Below, piece by piece: positions 25,207 through 32,874 of a stretch of DNA of 64,000 nt (position 1 is its first letter; the number at the start of each line of letters is the position of its first letter). The translations under genes were made by a program, and so were the position numbers. Origin of the DNA: an uncultured Anaerolineae bacterium (GTDB lineage Bacteria > Chloroflexota > Anaerolineae > Aggregatilineales > Phototrophicaceae); assembly GCA_938022205.1 (NCBI GenBank), contig CALIEB010000005.1, forward strand, positions 109,557 through 173,556, given 5' to 3'. The notes below the pieces were generated by a model. The model made no database searches, was not told where the DNA came from, and saw only the letters and a list, made by a program, of their open reading frames with translations.

Positions 25207-26120
25207 ATAATTTCCTAAATCAAGTGACACATGGGGATGCTATTACGTACATTCCCCAGCTTGACGATGACAGCATTCATTGCGTTGTTTCAGATGTTCC
25301 TTACGGCATTAATATCGACGAATGGGATGTTTTGCATCACAACACCAATTCAGCATTATTAGGTCAGTCTCCTGCACAGCTAGGCAAAAGTGGCTTCAAG
25401 CGGCGCGGTAAACCGATTAGAGGGTGGAGTGCTTCTGATAAAAATATTCCATCAGAATATCAAGCATGGTGTCTAAAATGGACTGTACCGCTCTACACAA
25501 AAGTAAAAGAGGGCGCAAGCATTTTCTTGTTCGGCGCAAGACGTACAGTACACCGACTCATCGTAGCGATGGAAGACAGCGGTTTTTTGTTAAAAGACAT
25601 CTTAGTATGGGAAAAGCCAAACGCTCACCATCGCGCCCAAAGACTAAACAATGTTTTAGAAAAACGCGGTATGCAGTCCAAGTTGCAAGAATGGGAAGGC
25701 TGGCGACTAGGTAACTTAGCCCCGCGATGGGAGCCGATTGCATGGTTCTTCAAACCATATACGCGCACCATTACAGACAACGTCCTAGAAAATGGCTTAG
25801 GAGCAATCAACATTGGCGACAACTTGATTGACAGCAAAAATCCGTCAAATATCTTGCGTTTTGGTTTTAGCAGCCATGAGCAGCGGTTTCATGAGGCACA
25901 AAAACCAGTCAAACTTTTAGAATTCCTAATTAATCTCACAACACGACCTAATCATGTTATTCTTGACCCATTTATAGGCAGTGGTTCGACCGCAATAGCA
26001 AGTATCAACCTAAATCGCCAGTACATTGGATTTGACATTAACGAAAGCTACATTGCTATCGCAACCAAACGCATTCAAATGCACGTTCAAACCCACCAAC
26101 GCCAGAAGACACTTCTATAG
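25203..26120 (+). CDS. HindIII-type adenine-specific DNA methyltransferase
   Basis: A 305-residue beta-class N6-adenine methyltransferase: the catalytic motif SDVPYG (a DPPY variant also found in M.HindIII) lies near the N-terminus, and the SAM-binding DPFIGSGST lies near residue 260. The stretch DEWDVLHHNTNSALLGQSPA, then KSGFKRRGKPI and FLFGARRT, is strikingly close to M.HindIII, so AAGCTT is the likely target. It is translationally coupled to the interrupted endonuclease gene. No frameshift or missing motif is seen, so the methylase should work and may persist as an orphan. AT-richer than its neighbours. Confidence 0.93.
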   Translation: MNNFLNQVTHGDAITYIPQLDDDSIHCVVSDVPYGINIDEWDVLHHNTNSALLGQSPAQLGKSGFKRRGKPIRGWSASDKNIPSEYQAWCLKWTVPLYTKVKEGASIFLFGARRTVHRLIVAMEDSGFLLKDILVWEKPNAHHRAQRLNNVLEKRGMQSKLQEWEGWRLGNLAPRWEPIAWFFKPYTRTITDNVLENGLGAINIGDNLIDSKNPSNILRFGFSSHEQRFHEAQKPVKLLEFLINLTTRPNHVILDPFIGSGSTAIASINLNRQYIGFDINESYIAIATKRIQMHVQTHQRQKTLL

Positions 26121-26129
26121 CAATATCTC

Positions 26130-26618
26130 ATGACCACCAAACTGAACTCGATGCGCGTGTTAGAGGCGCAAAACATTCCCTACGAGGTGTTAAGCTATAA
26201 TAGCAGCACCCGCGACGCGGAAGAGGTAGCGGAGCTGTTGGGACTGCCGCCTTTTATGGTCTACAAAACGCTCGTCGTGCAATCCGCCAGTGACAGCAGC
26301 AAGAAGCCTTACCTTGCTATGCTGCCTTGCGACAAGCAGCTTGACCTCAAACGCATGGCGGACGCTTGCGGCGAGAAGAAGATTAGAATGGCAACACACG
26401 CCGATGCGGAACGCCTAACTGGGCTGCAGGTGGGTGGCATCAGCGCGCTCATGCTGCTCGACAAAAAGTGGCAGCTCTATCTCGACAGGAGCGCGAGCGA
26501 GCTACAAAACCTTGTGCTTAGCGCGGGGCAACGCGGACTGCAGCTGCGTGTGCCTGTGTTAGCGTTCATCACGCTGACACGGGCGCGCCTCGTTGACATC
26601 GCAACCGATAAGGCGTAA
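26130..26618 (+). CDS. ybaK: YbaK/EbsC-family Cys-tRNA(Pro) deacylase
   Basis: A 162-residue single-domain editing protein of the YbaK family, which hydrolyses Cys wrongly attached to tRNA(Pro). Visible family features include the N-terminal LEAQNIPYEVLSY, the invariant Lys in MVYKTLVVQ, PCDKQLDLKRMADACGEKKIRMA, and the GISALMLLDKKW loop with its Gly-x-x-Ser pattern. Length agrees with the family. It follows the methylase gene after 9 bp; before the restriction-modification genes arrived it may have followed the SDR gene directly. Confidence 0.92.
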   Translation: MTTKLNSMRVLEAQNIPYEVLSYNSSTRDAEEVAELLGLPPFMVYKTLVVQSASDSSKKPYLAMLPCDKQLDLKRMADACGEKKIRMATHADAERLTGLQVGGISALMLLDKKWQLYLDRSASELQNLVLSAGQRGLQLRVPVLAFITLTRARLVDIATDKA

Positions 26619-26732
26619 TGCTAGCAACGTTTTGCCAACGTGCGCAACCAGCTAGAAACTATCACCACAGTTTAGAAGAGGACGGCACGCGCGACCGTCA
26701 CGTTAGGCTTGGCAGCGTGCCTGTCACACTCC
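26619..26732. other. Convergent gap between ybaK and pfkA
   Basis: A 114-bp gap. The only structure seen is a weak dyad, GACGG-N9-CCGTC (26681-26699), without a T-tract. No tRNA-like fold or small gene is evident. Confidence 0.4.
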
Positions 26733-27698
26733 TTAGCGTGAGAGAATGTAGGCTAAATCTAGGTAATCTTTGCTGATTTCACGGGTTTTCGACGTAACCT
26801 CTTCGATAGGCAGCGCGACTTGGTCACGTCCGCTGCGCGCAATCATCAAGCCCGTTTCGCCGCGCAGCAGTCGCTGCACCGCCTCCACGCCCATGCGCGT
26901 TGCCAAGAGGCGGTCAAATGCGGTCGGACTACCACCGCGCTGAGTATGCCCCAAAATCGTCAAACGGATTTCAAAGCCAACAGGATGCTGATTGAGAAAA
27001 TTGGCAAGGTCGGTGGCTTTGTAGCTGACACCTTCAGAAATGACAGCGATAGCGTGGTTCTTGCCGCGCAGATAGGCATCTTCCAACGCCTGCGCCACTT
27101 CCTGCATGCTGACCTCATGTTCGGGGATGATGACAATTTCCGCGCCGCCGAGAATGCCGCCCATCAAGGCAAGATACCCACAATTACGCCCCATCACCTC
27201 GATAATAAAGCCGCGATTGTGCGAGGAAGCGGTATCGCGTAGGCGGTCGAGCGCGTCAAGAATGGTGTTGAGCGCGGTGTCCACGCCAATCGCCATGTCC
27301 GTTCCCCAGATGTCGTTGTCAATACTAGCAGGCACACCTATCACAGGCACACCGAGCTTTTGCAACGCCAGCGCGCCGCGCAAGCTACCATCGCCACCAA
27401 TGACAATCACGCCCTCAATACCGTGTTCATTCAAGGCGCGAAGAGCGCGCTTTTGCCCCTGCGGCGTTTTGAACTCCTCGTTGCGCGCTGTTTGCAAAAT
27501 CGTGCCACCACGTTGGATAATGCCGCTGACTTCACGGCTGGTGAGCCGCTCAAAATCGCCCGCCAATAAGCCCGCATACGCTTGGCGAATGCCATAAACT
27601 TCCACGTTGCTTTGGATTGCGGTGCGCACCACAGCACGCACTGCCGCGTTCATGCCCGGGGCATCCCCGCCACTTGTCATTACCGCAATTCGCCTCAT
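26733..27698 (-). CDS. pfkA: ATP-dependent 6-phosphofructokinase
   Basis: A 321-residue PFK-A that phosphorylates fructose 6-phosphate, the committed step of glycolysis. Motifs include the N-terminal TSGGDAPGMNAAVR, the nucleotide motif GGDGSLRGA (Gly after GGD, typical of ATP rather than PPi use), SIDNDIWGTD with the catalytic Asp, and MGRNCGYLAL. The IIPEHE motif and the GHTQRGGSPTAFDR phosphate-binding motif follow. Length matches bacterial allosteric PfkA. AGGAG about 8 bp upstream supports the start. It lies 77 bp downstream of dnaE on the same strand. Confidence 0.97.
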   Translation of the reverse strand: MRRIAVMTSGGDAPGMNAAVRAVVRTAIQSNVEVYGIRQAYAGLLAGDFERLTSREVSGIIQRGGTILQTARNEEFKTPQGQKRALRALNEHGIEGVIVIGGDGSLRGALALQKLGVPVIGVPASIDNDIWGTDMAIGVDTALNTILDALDRLRDTASSHNRGFIIEVMGRNCGYLALMGGILGGAEIVIIPEHEVSMQEVAQALEDAYLRGKNHAIAVISEGVSYKATDLANFLNQHPVGFEIRLTILGHTQRGGSPTAFDRLLATRMGVEAVQRLLRGETGLMIARSGRDQVALPIEEVTSKTREISKDYLDLAYILSR

Positions 27699-27741
27699 CC
27701 GTCAAACTCCTATTGAGTTGCTCATCGCATCACTAAAAACA

Positions 27742-27755
27742 CGTATAATTATACG
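27742..27755. promoter_or_regulatory. Palindrome between dnaE and pfkA
   Basis: CGTATAATTATACG is a perfect palindrome followed on the minus strand by TGTTTTT. It may act as a weak terminator for dnaE, a -10 (TATAAT on the minus strand) for pfkA, or both. Confidence 0.4.
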
Positions 27756-27775
27756 CGCATCGTATAAAGAAATGA

Positions 27776-30700
27776 TTAAGCCCCCTCACTAACTTGCACA
27801 TCCAACACGCTCTCAATCGTGAACAGTTCTTGCCGCAACCGCTCATTGTACTTGGTTTTTAGCGCGTGACGCACCGTAGCGCGTCGCTTGCCCAGCACCG
27901 TAACCACCAGTACCTCGTCGTTGCCCGGGTGACTTTTAAGCGTGTTTAGCAGCCGCCGCATGCGGCGACGCTCTACTTCGGCATTCTGCGTAGCGTGAAA
28001 ACAAATCGTGATACGCTGTGGTTTGCTACGAGCTTCATCCTCATCAAACAAAGAGAGCGCACCCTGCGGCTGCGGCACACTTTCAGCAAGCCACGCCATC
28101 TCTTCGTTTATTGGTGGCACAGCGTCATGGTTAGGGGGTAGCACAGGTGGCGGCGCGGCAACTTCGCCCGTCTCCTCATCAAACAGCACTAGCTCATCGC
28201 TGGGTGGCGGCAGAGTGTCCATCCACGACGGGACGGGCGACACATCATCATTGTAGGACGCTTGCGTGGGTAATGCTACTTCAAAGTCAACATCGACGCT
28301 ATCCACCAGAATTTGCGGGTTAGAGCGCGACGTATCCCACTTGCCCCTGACACGCACAATCTCGCCCACGTCCAGCGCACGCCCTTTCTCAGCACTAAAA
28401 TAGCTGCTGACTTTTTGCCACGTGCGTGGGAACAACACTGCGTCGATTGTGTCAGCTGTCTCGTGCCAATCTTCTAGCTGCAGCACGACCATCGTCTCGC
28501 CGTTTTTGGTGGTCTTGCGCTGCATACTCACGATCTCGCCTGCCACCTGCACTTGCTTGTCTTTAGGCGCGCCCAGCTCTTTTAGTTCGGCAATGACGTT
28601 GAGATTGCTGACACGGCGCAGCACATCGCGCAAACGGTCAACGGGTCGCCCGCTGATATATAACCCCATCAACTCCTTTTCCCAGCCCAACATCTCACGC
28701 CACGCAATCGGCGTTTTTGCGCGCGGAATCTCTAAAGCAGCTAGCGTAGGGTCGTCGTCGCCAAAAAGGCTGCGCTGCCTGTTGGTGCGCGCCTTGTGAT
28801 AGCTCTGGCTGTACTGAATCATCCGCTCCACTGACTCCAGAAGGTCATCGCGCGCGCCCCAAGCGTCCAGTGTTCCCGCCTTAATCAAGCACTCAAGAGC
28901 GCGCTTGCCCACCTCGTGCAAGTCAACCGCTTGACACAAATCTACCAGCCCCTTAAAGCCGCCCCGCGCCGCGCGCGCCTCGATAAGCTGGCGAATAGGC
29001 GCAAGCCCCACGTTCTTAATCGCGCTCAAGCCGAAGCGGATGGCGCGCTTGCCGTCGGGCGTGCGCTCGATGTCGAAGTCTTGCTGGCTGTCGTTCAAAG
29101 AAGGTGGCAAAATGGGAATGTGCAGCCGCTTACACTCCTCGAGAAAAGTCGCTACTTTGTTGGAATTGTCAAACTGCACACACAACAGCGCGGTCATGTA
29201 CTCTTCAGGATAGTGGCACTTGAGATAAGCGGTCTGCATCGTCAAGACAGCGTAGTCGGCGGCATGCGACTTGTTAAAGCCATAGTTGGCAAAGGTCACG
29301 ATGTCATCAAAGATTTTGTCGGTAGTAGCTTCGTCGATGCCTTTTAGCGGAGCGCGCTCTTTGAAGATGGCGCGATGCTTAATTAAGTCCGCCTCTTTCT
29401 TCTTGGAGATGGCGCGCCGCATCATGTCTGCCTCGTTCAACTCATAGCTGAAAAGCTGGCTCGCCACCTGCATGATTTGTTCTTGGTACACCATAATACC
29501 GTAGGTTTCCGCTAAGATAGGCTCTAGGAGCGGATGATGGTAGTGCGTAGGCTCTTCGCCGTGCATGCGCCGATTAAACTGCTCGATATAGTCCATCGGA
29601 CCAGGGCGATAGAGCGAGATGCCCGCGACAATATGCTCAAACTTGAACGGACGCATGTCACGCAGCATGGACTGCATGCCAGTGCTTTCAAGCTGGAACA
29701 CACCAACGGTCTCGCCGCGCCCAAGCATCTTAAACGTGTCGTCCAACATCTTGCGCTGTTGGTCGCTGAGGTTAGGGTCATCGTGGCGATACGGGATGTT
29801 ATCCATCGTGTAGCGAATGCCGTGATGCCTCTCGATAAGCTCGCACGCCTTGCGCAAAATCGTCAGCGTCGACAAGCCGAGAAAGTCAACCTTGAGCAAG
29901 CCAATGGACTCTGCGGTTTCCATTGGGAACTGAGTGGCAGCCACCAACACGCCGTCGGGGTGTTGCGGCGTTGCGCTGGGGTCTTTGCCGGTTAGGCGAT
30001 GCAAAGGCAGGTATTCGTCGAGCGGTTGGTCAGCGATGATAATGCCCGCCGCGTGGATAGACGCATGGCGCGTCATGCCCTGCAACTCCATCGCGGTGTC
30101 CATGACAGCACGTATTTCAGGGTCGTTCTTATAGTGCTTCTCAAGCTCGGGGTCGGCATCAATGTACTCTTTGATGCGCTTAGGCTTGGCTTCTTGCGGG
30201 ATGAGCTTGACGACTTGGTTGACCTTGTTCAACGGCACGTTGAGCGCGCGCGCCACGTCGCGCACCGCGCCTTTGGCTGCCATCGTGCCAAACGTGATAA
30301 TCGACGCGACTTTATCCTTGCCGTATTTGCTGGCGGCGTAGGCAATCATCTCGCCGCGGCGGTCGTCGGGATAGTCAATGTCAATATCAGGCATGCTCTT
30401 GCGCCCCTTGTTTAAGAAGCGTTCAAAGAGCAGGCTGTTCTGAATTGGGTCAAGGTTGGTGATGCCGAGACAATACGCTACGAGGCTACCAGCACCTGAG
30501 CCACGCACGTTCCACCAAATATCTTTAAGGCGAGCAAACTCACACAAGTCCCACACGACCAAAAAGTAAGTGTCAAAGCCCATTTCGTGAATGGTCGCCA
30601 GCTCGCGGTTCATGCGCTCTTGCAGCAGCGGGTCATCTTCACGGTTAGGATACCGCCACGACAGCCCCAACGTACACAAATAGCGCAGGTAGCTCTCTTG

Positions 30701-31606
30701 GTCGTAGCCTTCTGGCACAGGAAAGCGCGGCAGATGATAGCCCTTCGTGTCTAGGTTGACGCTGCATGCTTCTGCCACGCGCAGCGTGTTGGCAAACGCC
30801 TCGTCAACCAGCGCGGTAGGCGCATCACCAAAGGCTTGGCGCATCTCTTGCGCGCTTTTCATGTAATAGCTGCCAAGCGGCTCAAGGCGCATGCGGTTTT
30901 GGTCAGACTTGAGCGAGCTCGTCTGAATGCTTAACAGCGTGTCGTGCGCGTCGGTGTCGCTCGCCGCGACGTAGTGCAGGTCGTTGCTGGCGATAAGCTG
31001 CAGCGGCGTATGCCCGCGCTGGCGATAGTCCATCAGCCAAGCGTTGAGACGGTGCAGCTCTTCGATGTCGTGTGGCTGAACTTCTAAGAAGAAATTTTCT
31101 GCACCAAACACCTCGTAGTACCACCCCAGCAGCCGCTCGGCGGCTTCATCGCCATGCTCCGCCCACACACGAGGAATTTCAGCGGCAAGGCAGCCGCTAG
31201 TGGCGATGATACCCTCGCTGTGTTGGGCTAGCAGCTCCTTGTCGACGCGCGGACGGTAGTAATAGCCCTCGAGCTGCGCCTTGCTGGCGAGCTTGATGAG
31301 GTTCTTGTAGCCGATGTCGTTCTGCGCAAACAGCAGCAAATGATAAGGGCGTTTGTCCAGCTGCGGGTCGCGGTCGCTCATCTTGCGCGGCGCGAGATAA
31401 GCCTCCATGCCAATCACCGGCTTAATGCCCGCCTCTTTCGCCTTGCGATAGAAGTCAATCACGCCAAACATCACGCCGTGGTCGCTGATGCCCACTGCTG
31501 GCATGTCTAGCTCTTGGGCGCGCGCCATGAGCTTGCTGATTTTGCTCTGTCCATCCAACAACGAAAACTCAGTGTGGACATGCAAATGTACAAAGTCGCT
31601 CGGCAT
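27776..31606 (-). CDS. dnaE: DNA polymerase III alpha subunit
   Basis: A 1276-residue replicative polymerase. The N-terminal PHP domain has HLHVHTEFSLLDG, GISDHGVMFG and intact His ligands. The palm has the catalytic carboxylates in MPDIDIDYPDDRR and GLLKVDFLGL; the fingers and helix-hairpin-helix region follow (FNKSHAADYAVLT). A C-terminal OB domain (VQVAGEIVSMQRKTTKNG, VVLQLEDW) and an acidic linker lead to a small tail domain. No proofreading insertion is present, so it is DnaE1-type. Transcription probably starts at an extended -10 at 31652-31660. Confidence 0.97.
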   Translation of the reverse strand: MPSDFVHLHVHTEFSLLDGQSKISKLMARAQELDMPAVGISDHGVMFGVIDFYRKAKEAGIKPVIGMEAYLAPRKMSDRDPQLDKRPYHLLLFAQNDIGYKNLIKLASKAQLEGYYYRPRVDKELLAQHSEGIIATSGCLAAEIPRVWAEHGDEAAERLLGWYYEVFGAENFFLEVQPHDIEELHRLNAWLMDYRQRGHTPLQLIASNDLHYVAASDTDAHDTLLSIQTSSLKSDQNRMRLEPLGSYYMKSAQEMRQAFGDAPTALVDEAFANTLRVAEACSVNLDTKGYHLPRFPVPEGYDQESYLRYLCTLGLSWRYPNREDDPLLQERMNRELATIHEMGFDTYFLVVWDLCEFARLKDIWWNVRGSGAGSLVAYCLGITNLDPIQNSLLFERFLNKGRKSMPDIDIDYPDDRRGEMIAYAASKYGKDKVASIITFGTMAAKGAVRDVARALNVPLNKVNQVVKLIPQEAKPKRIKEYIDADPELEKHYKNDPEIRAVMDTAMELQGMTRHASIHAAGIIIADQPLDEYLPLHRLTGKDPSATPQHPDGVLVAATQFPMETAESIGLLKVDFLGLSTLTILRKACELIERHHGIRYTMDNIPYRHDDPNLSDQQRKMLDDTFKMLGRGETVGVFQLESTGMQSMLRDMRPFKFEHIVAGISLYRPGPMDYIEQFNRRMHGEEPTHYHHPLLEPILAETYGIMVYQEQIMQVASQLFSYELNEADMMRRAISKKKEADLIKHRAIFKERAPLKGIDEATTDKIFDDIVTFANYGFNKSHAADYAVLTMQTAYLKCHYPEEYMTALLCVQFDNSNKVATFLEECKRLHIPILPPSLNDSQQDFDIERTPDGKRAIRFGLSAIKNVGLAPIRQLIEARAARGGFKGLVDLCQAVDLHEVGKRALECLIKAGTLDAWGARDDLLESVERMIQYSQSYHKARTNRQRSLFGDDDPTLAALEIPRAKTPIAWREMLGWEKELMGLYISGRPVDRLRDVLRRVSNLNVIAELKELGAPKDKQVQVAGEIVSMQRKTTKNGETMVVLQLEDWHETADTIDAVLFPRTWQKVSSYFSAEKGRALDVGEIVRVRGKWDTSRSNPQILVDSVDVDFEVALPTQASYNDDVSPVPSWMDTLPPPSDELVLFDEETGEVAAPPPVLPPNHDAVPPINEEMAWLAESVPQPQGALSLFDEDEARSKPQRITICFHATQNAEVERRRMRRLLNTLKSHPGNDEVLVVTVLGKRRATVRHALKTKYNERLRQELFTIESVLDVQVSEGA

Positions 31607-31651
31607 GTCAACCTTCCATCACCTGCGTAACGTCACCAACAAAACGCCCTT

Positions 31652-31660
31652 ATTATAGCA
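31652..31660 (-). promoter_or_regulatory. Extended -10 of dnaE
   Basis: TGCTATAAT on the minus strand, about 50 bp before the dnaE start. No good -35 is visible, as is common with extended -10 promoters. Confidence 0.55.
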
Positions 31661-31739
31661 CAGTCAGCACTAGCAGGCGCAGCACAATTGTAAAAAGTTC
31701 CGTGCGGGTTTCCTGACAAATGCCGCAAAAATAAAGGCG

Positions 31740-32705
31740 TTAAAAGCCTTCAGAGACCGCGTTAAGCTGCCCAATCTCGCTTTCGCTCAAGGTCAGGTCA
31801 ACCGCACCAAGCAGCTCGTCAAGCTGCGCTAGCGTGCGCACGCCAATGATGGGCGCGGTAATGCTAGGGCGCGCCAGCTGCCAAGCCAACGCCACGTGTG
31901 CCATCGGGCAGCGGTGCGCCTGCGCCAGCTTTTCCAAGCTGTCTAAGACCACATAGGCACGGTCATCCGCCACCAAGCGCGTGACCAAGCCGCTGCTAGT
32001 GCGCGTGCTGTCTACCTCGCGGGTGTCGCGGCGGTGCTTGCCTGTGGCGAAACCTGCCGCCAGCGGGCTGTAAGGAATGACAGCAACGTTTTGGTCAAGG
32101 CATGCCGCCTCTAGCTCGCTCTCAAACTCTTGGCGGTGGAAAATGCTGTGATGCGGCTGAATACAGTCAAAGCGCGCCAGCCCGTGCTTGTCGCTCGTCC
32201 AAAGTGCCTTCATGAGCTGCCACGCGGGATAGTTGCTGCAGCCCAAGTACAGCACCTTGCCGTCGCGCACAAGGCGGTCAAGTGCCTCTAGAGTTTCTTC
32301 GTGGGTCGTGTTATCGTCTGTCCAATGCGTCTGATAAAGGTCAATGTAGTCGGTCTGAAGGCGGCGTAAGCTATCTTCGACCGCGTGCATAATGTGGTGG
32401 CGACTTAAGCCCTCGCCATTTTCGCCCGCCCACATGCGCCCACGCACTTTGGTGGCGATAATAACCTCACGGCGCGATTTCGTTTTAAGCCACTCGCCGA
32501 TGATGGTCTCGCTCTCACCGCCTTGGTTGCCCTCAATCCAACGTGAGTAAATATCAGCGGTGTCAAAGAAGTTCAGCCCCGCGTCGAATGCCTTGTCCAT
32601 AATCGCAAAAGCGGTTTCGCGGTCGGTTGACCAGCCAAAGGTCATCGTTCCCAAGCACAAACGGCTCACTTTTAAGCCTGTGCGCCCCAGCGTGGTGTAT
32701 TTCAT
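31740..32705 (-). CDS. Aldo/keto reductase
   Basis: A 321-residue TIM-barrel NADPH-dependent oxidoreductase. The catalytic tetrad is visible as Asp and Tyr in NFFDTADIYS, Lys in IATKVRG, and His in YQTHWTD. The N-terminal MKYTTLGRTGLKVSRLCLGTM segment and the late SITAPIIGVRTLAQLDE (cofactor-binding) segment are typical of YajO/PdxI-like AKRs. The substrate is unknown. It stands alone, divergent from secA, and ends 133 bp from dnaE. Confidence 0.92.
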   Translation of the reverse strand: MKYTTLGRTGLKVSRLCLGTMTFGWSTDRETAFAIMDKAFDAGLNFFDTADIYSRWIEGNQGGESETIIGEWLKTKSRREVIIATKVRGRMWAGENGEGLSRHHIMHAVEDSLRRLQTDYIDLYQTHWTDDNTTHEETLEALDRLVRDGKVLYLGCSNYPAWQLMKALWTSDKHGLARFDCIQPHHSIFHRQEFESELEAACLDQNVAVIPYSPLAAGFATGKHRRDTREVDSTRTSSGLVTRLVADDRAYVVLDSLEKLAQAHRCPMAHVALAWQLARPSITAPIIGVRTLAQLDELLGAVDLTLSESEIGQLNAVSEGF

Positions 32706-32820
32706 GCTGCCTCCCCGATGGAAAAATGGTCATGCGCCCTTTACGAGCAGGCTCTCATTCTACTATGCTTGTAAAAACAACGTCCACCACCACATTTCTA
32801 ATAAGGCATTTACACGCTTG

Positions 32821-32829
32821 TGTTATAAT
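32821..32829 (+). promoter_or_regulatory. Extended -10 of secA
   Basis: TGTTATAAT, 45 bp before the secA start codon. A GC-poor stretch lies upstream without an obvious -35. Confidence 0.55.
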
Positions 32830-32874
32830 GCAAGGCAACACATCTGCATATCATCATAAAGGCAAAAGCTCCCC

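Noticed and set aside
26619..26732. Possible tRNA or small RNA between ybaK and pfkA
   Set aside because: No cloverleaf, no T-loop consensus and no promoter/terminator pair were found; only a weak 5-bp dyad.
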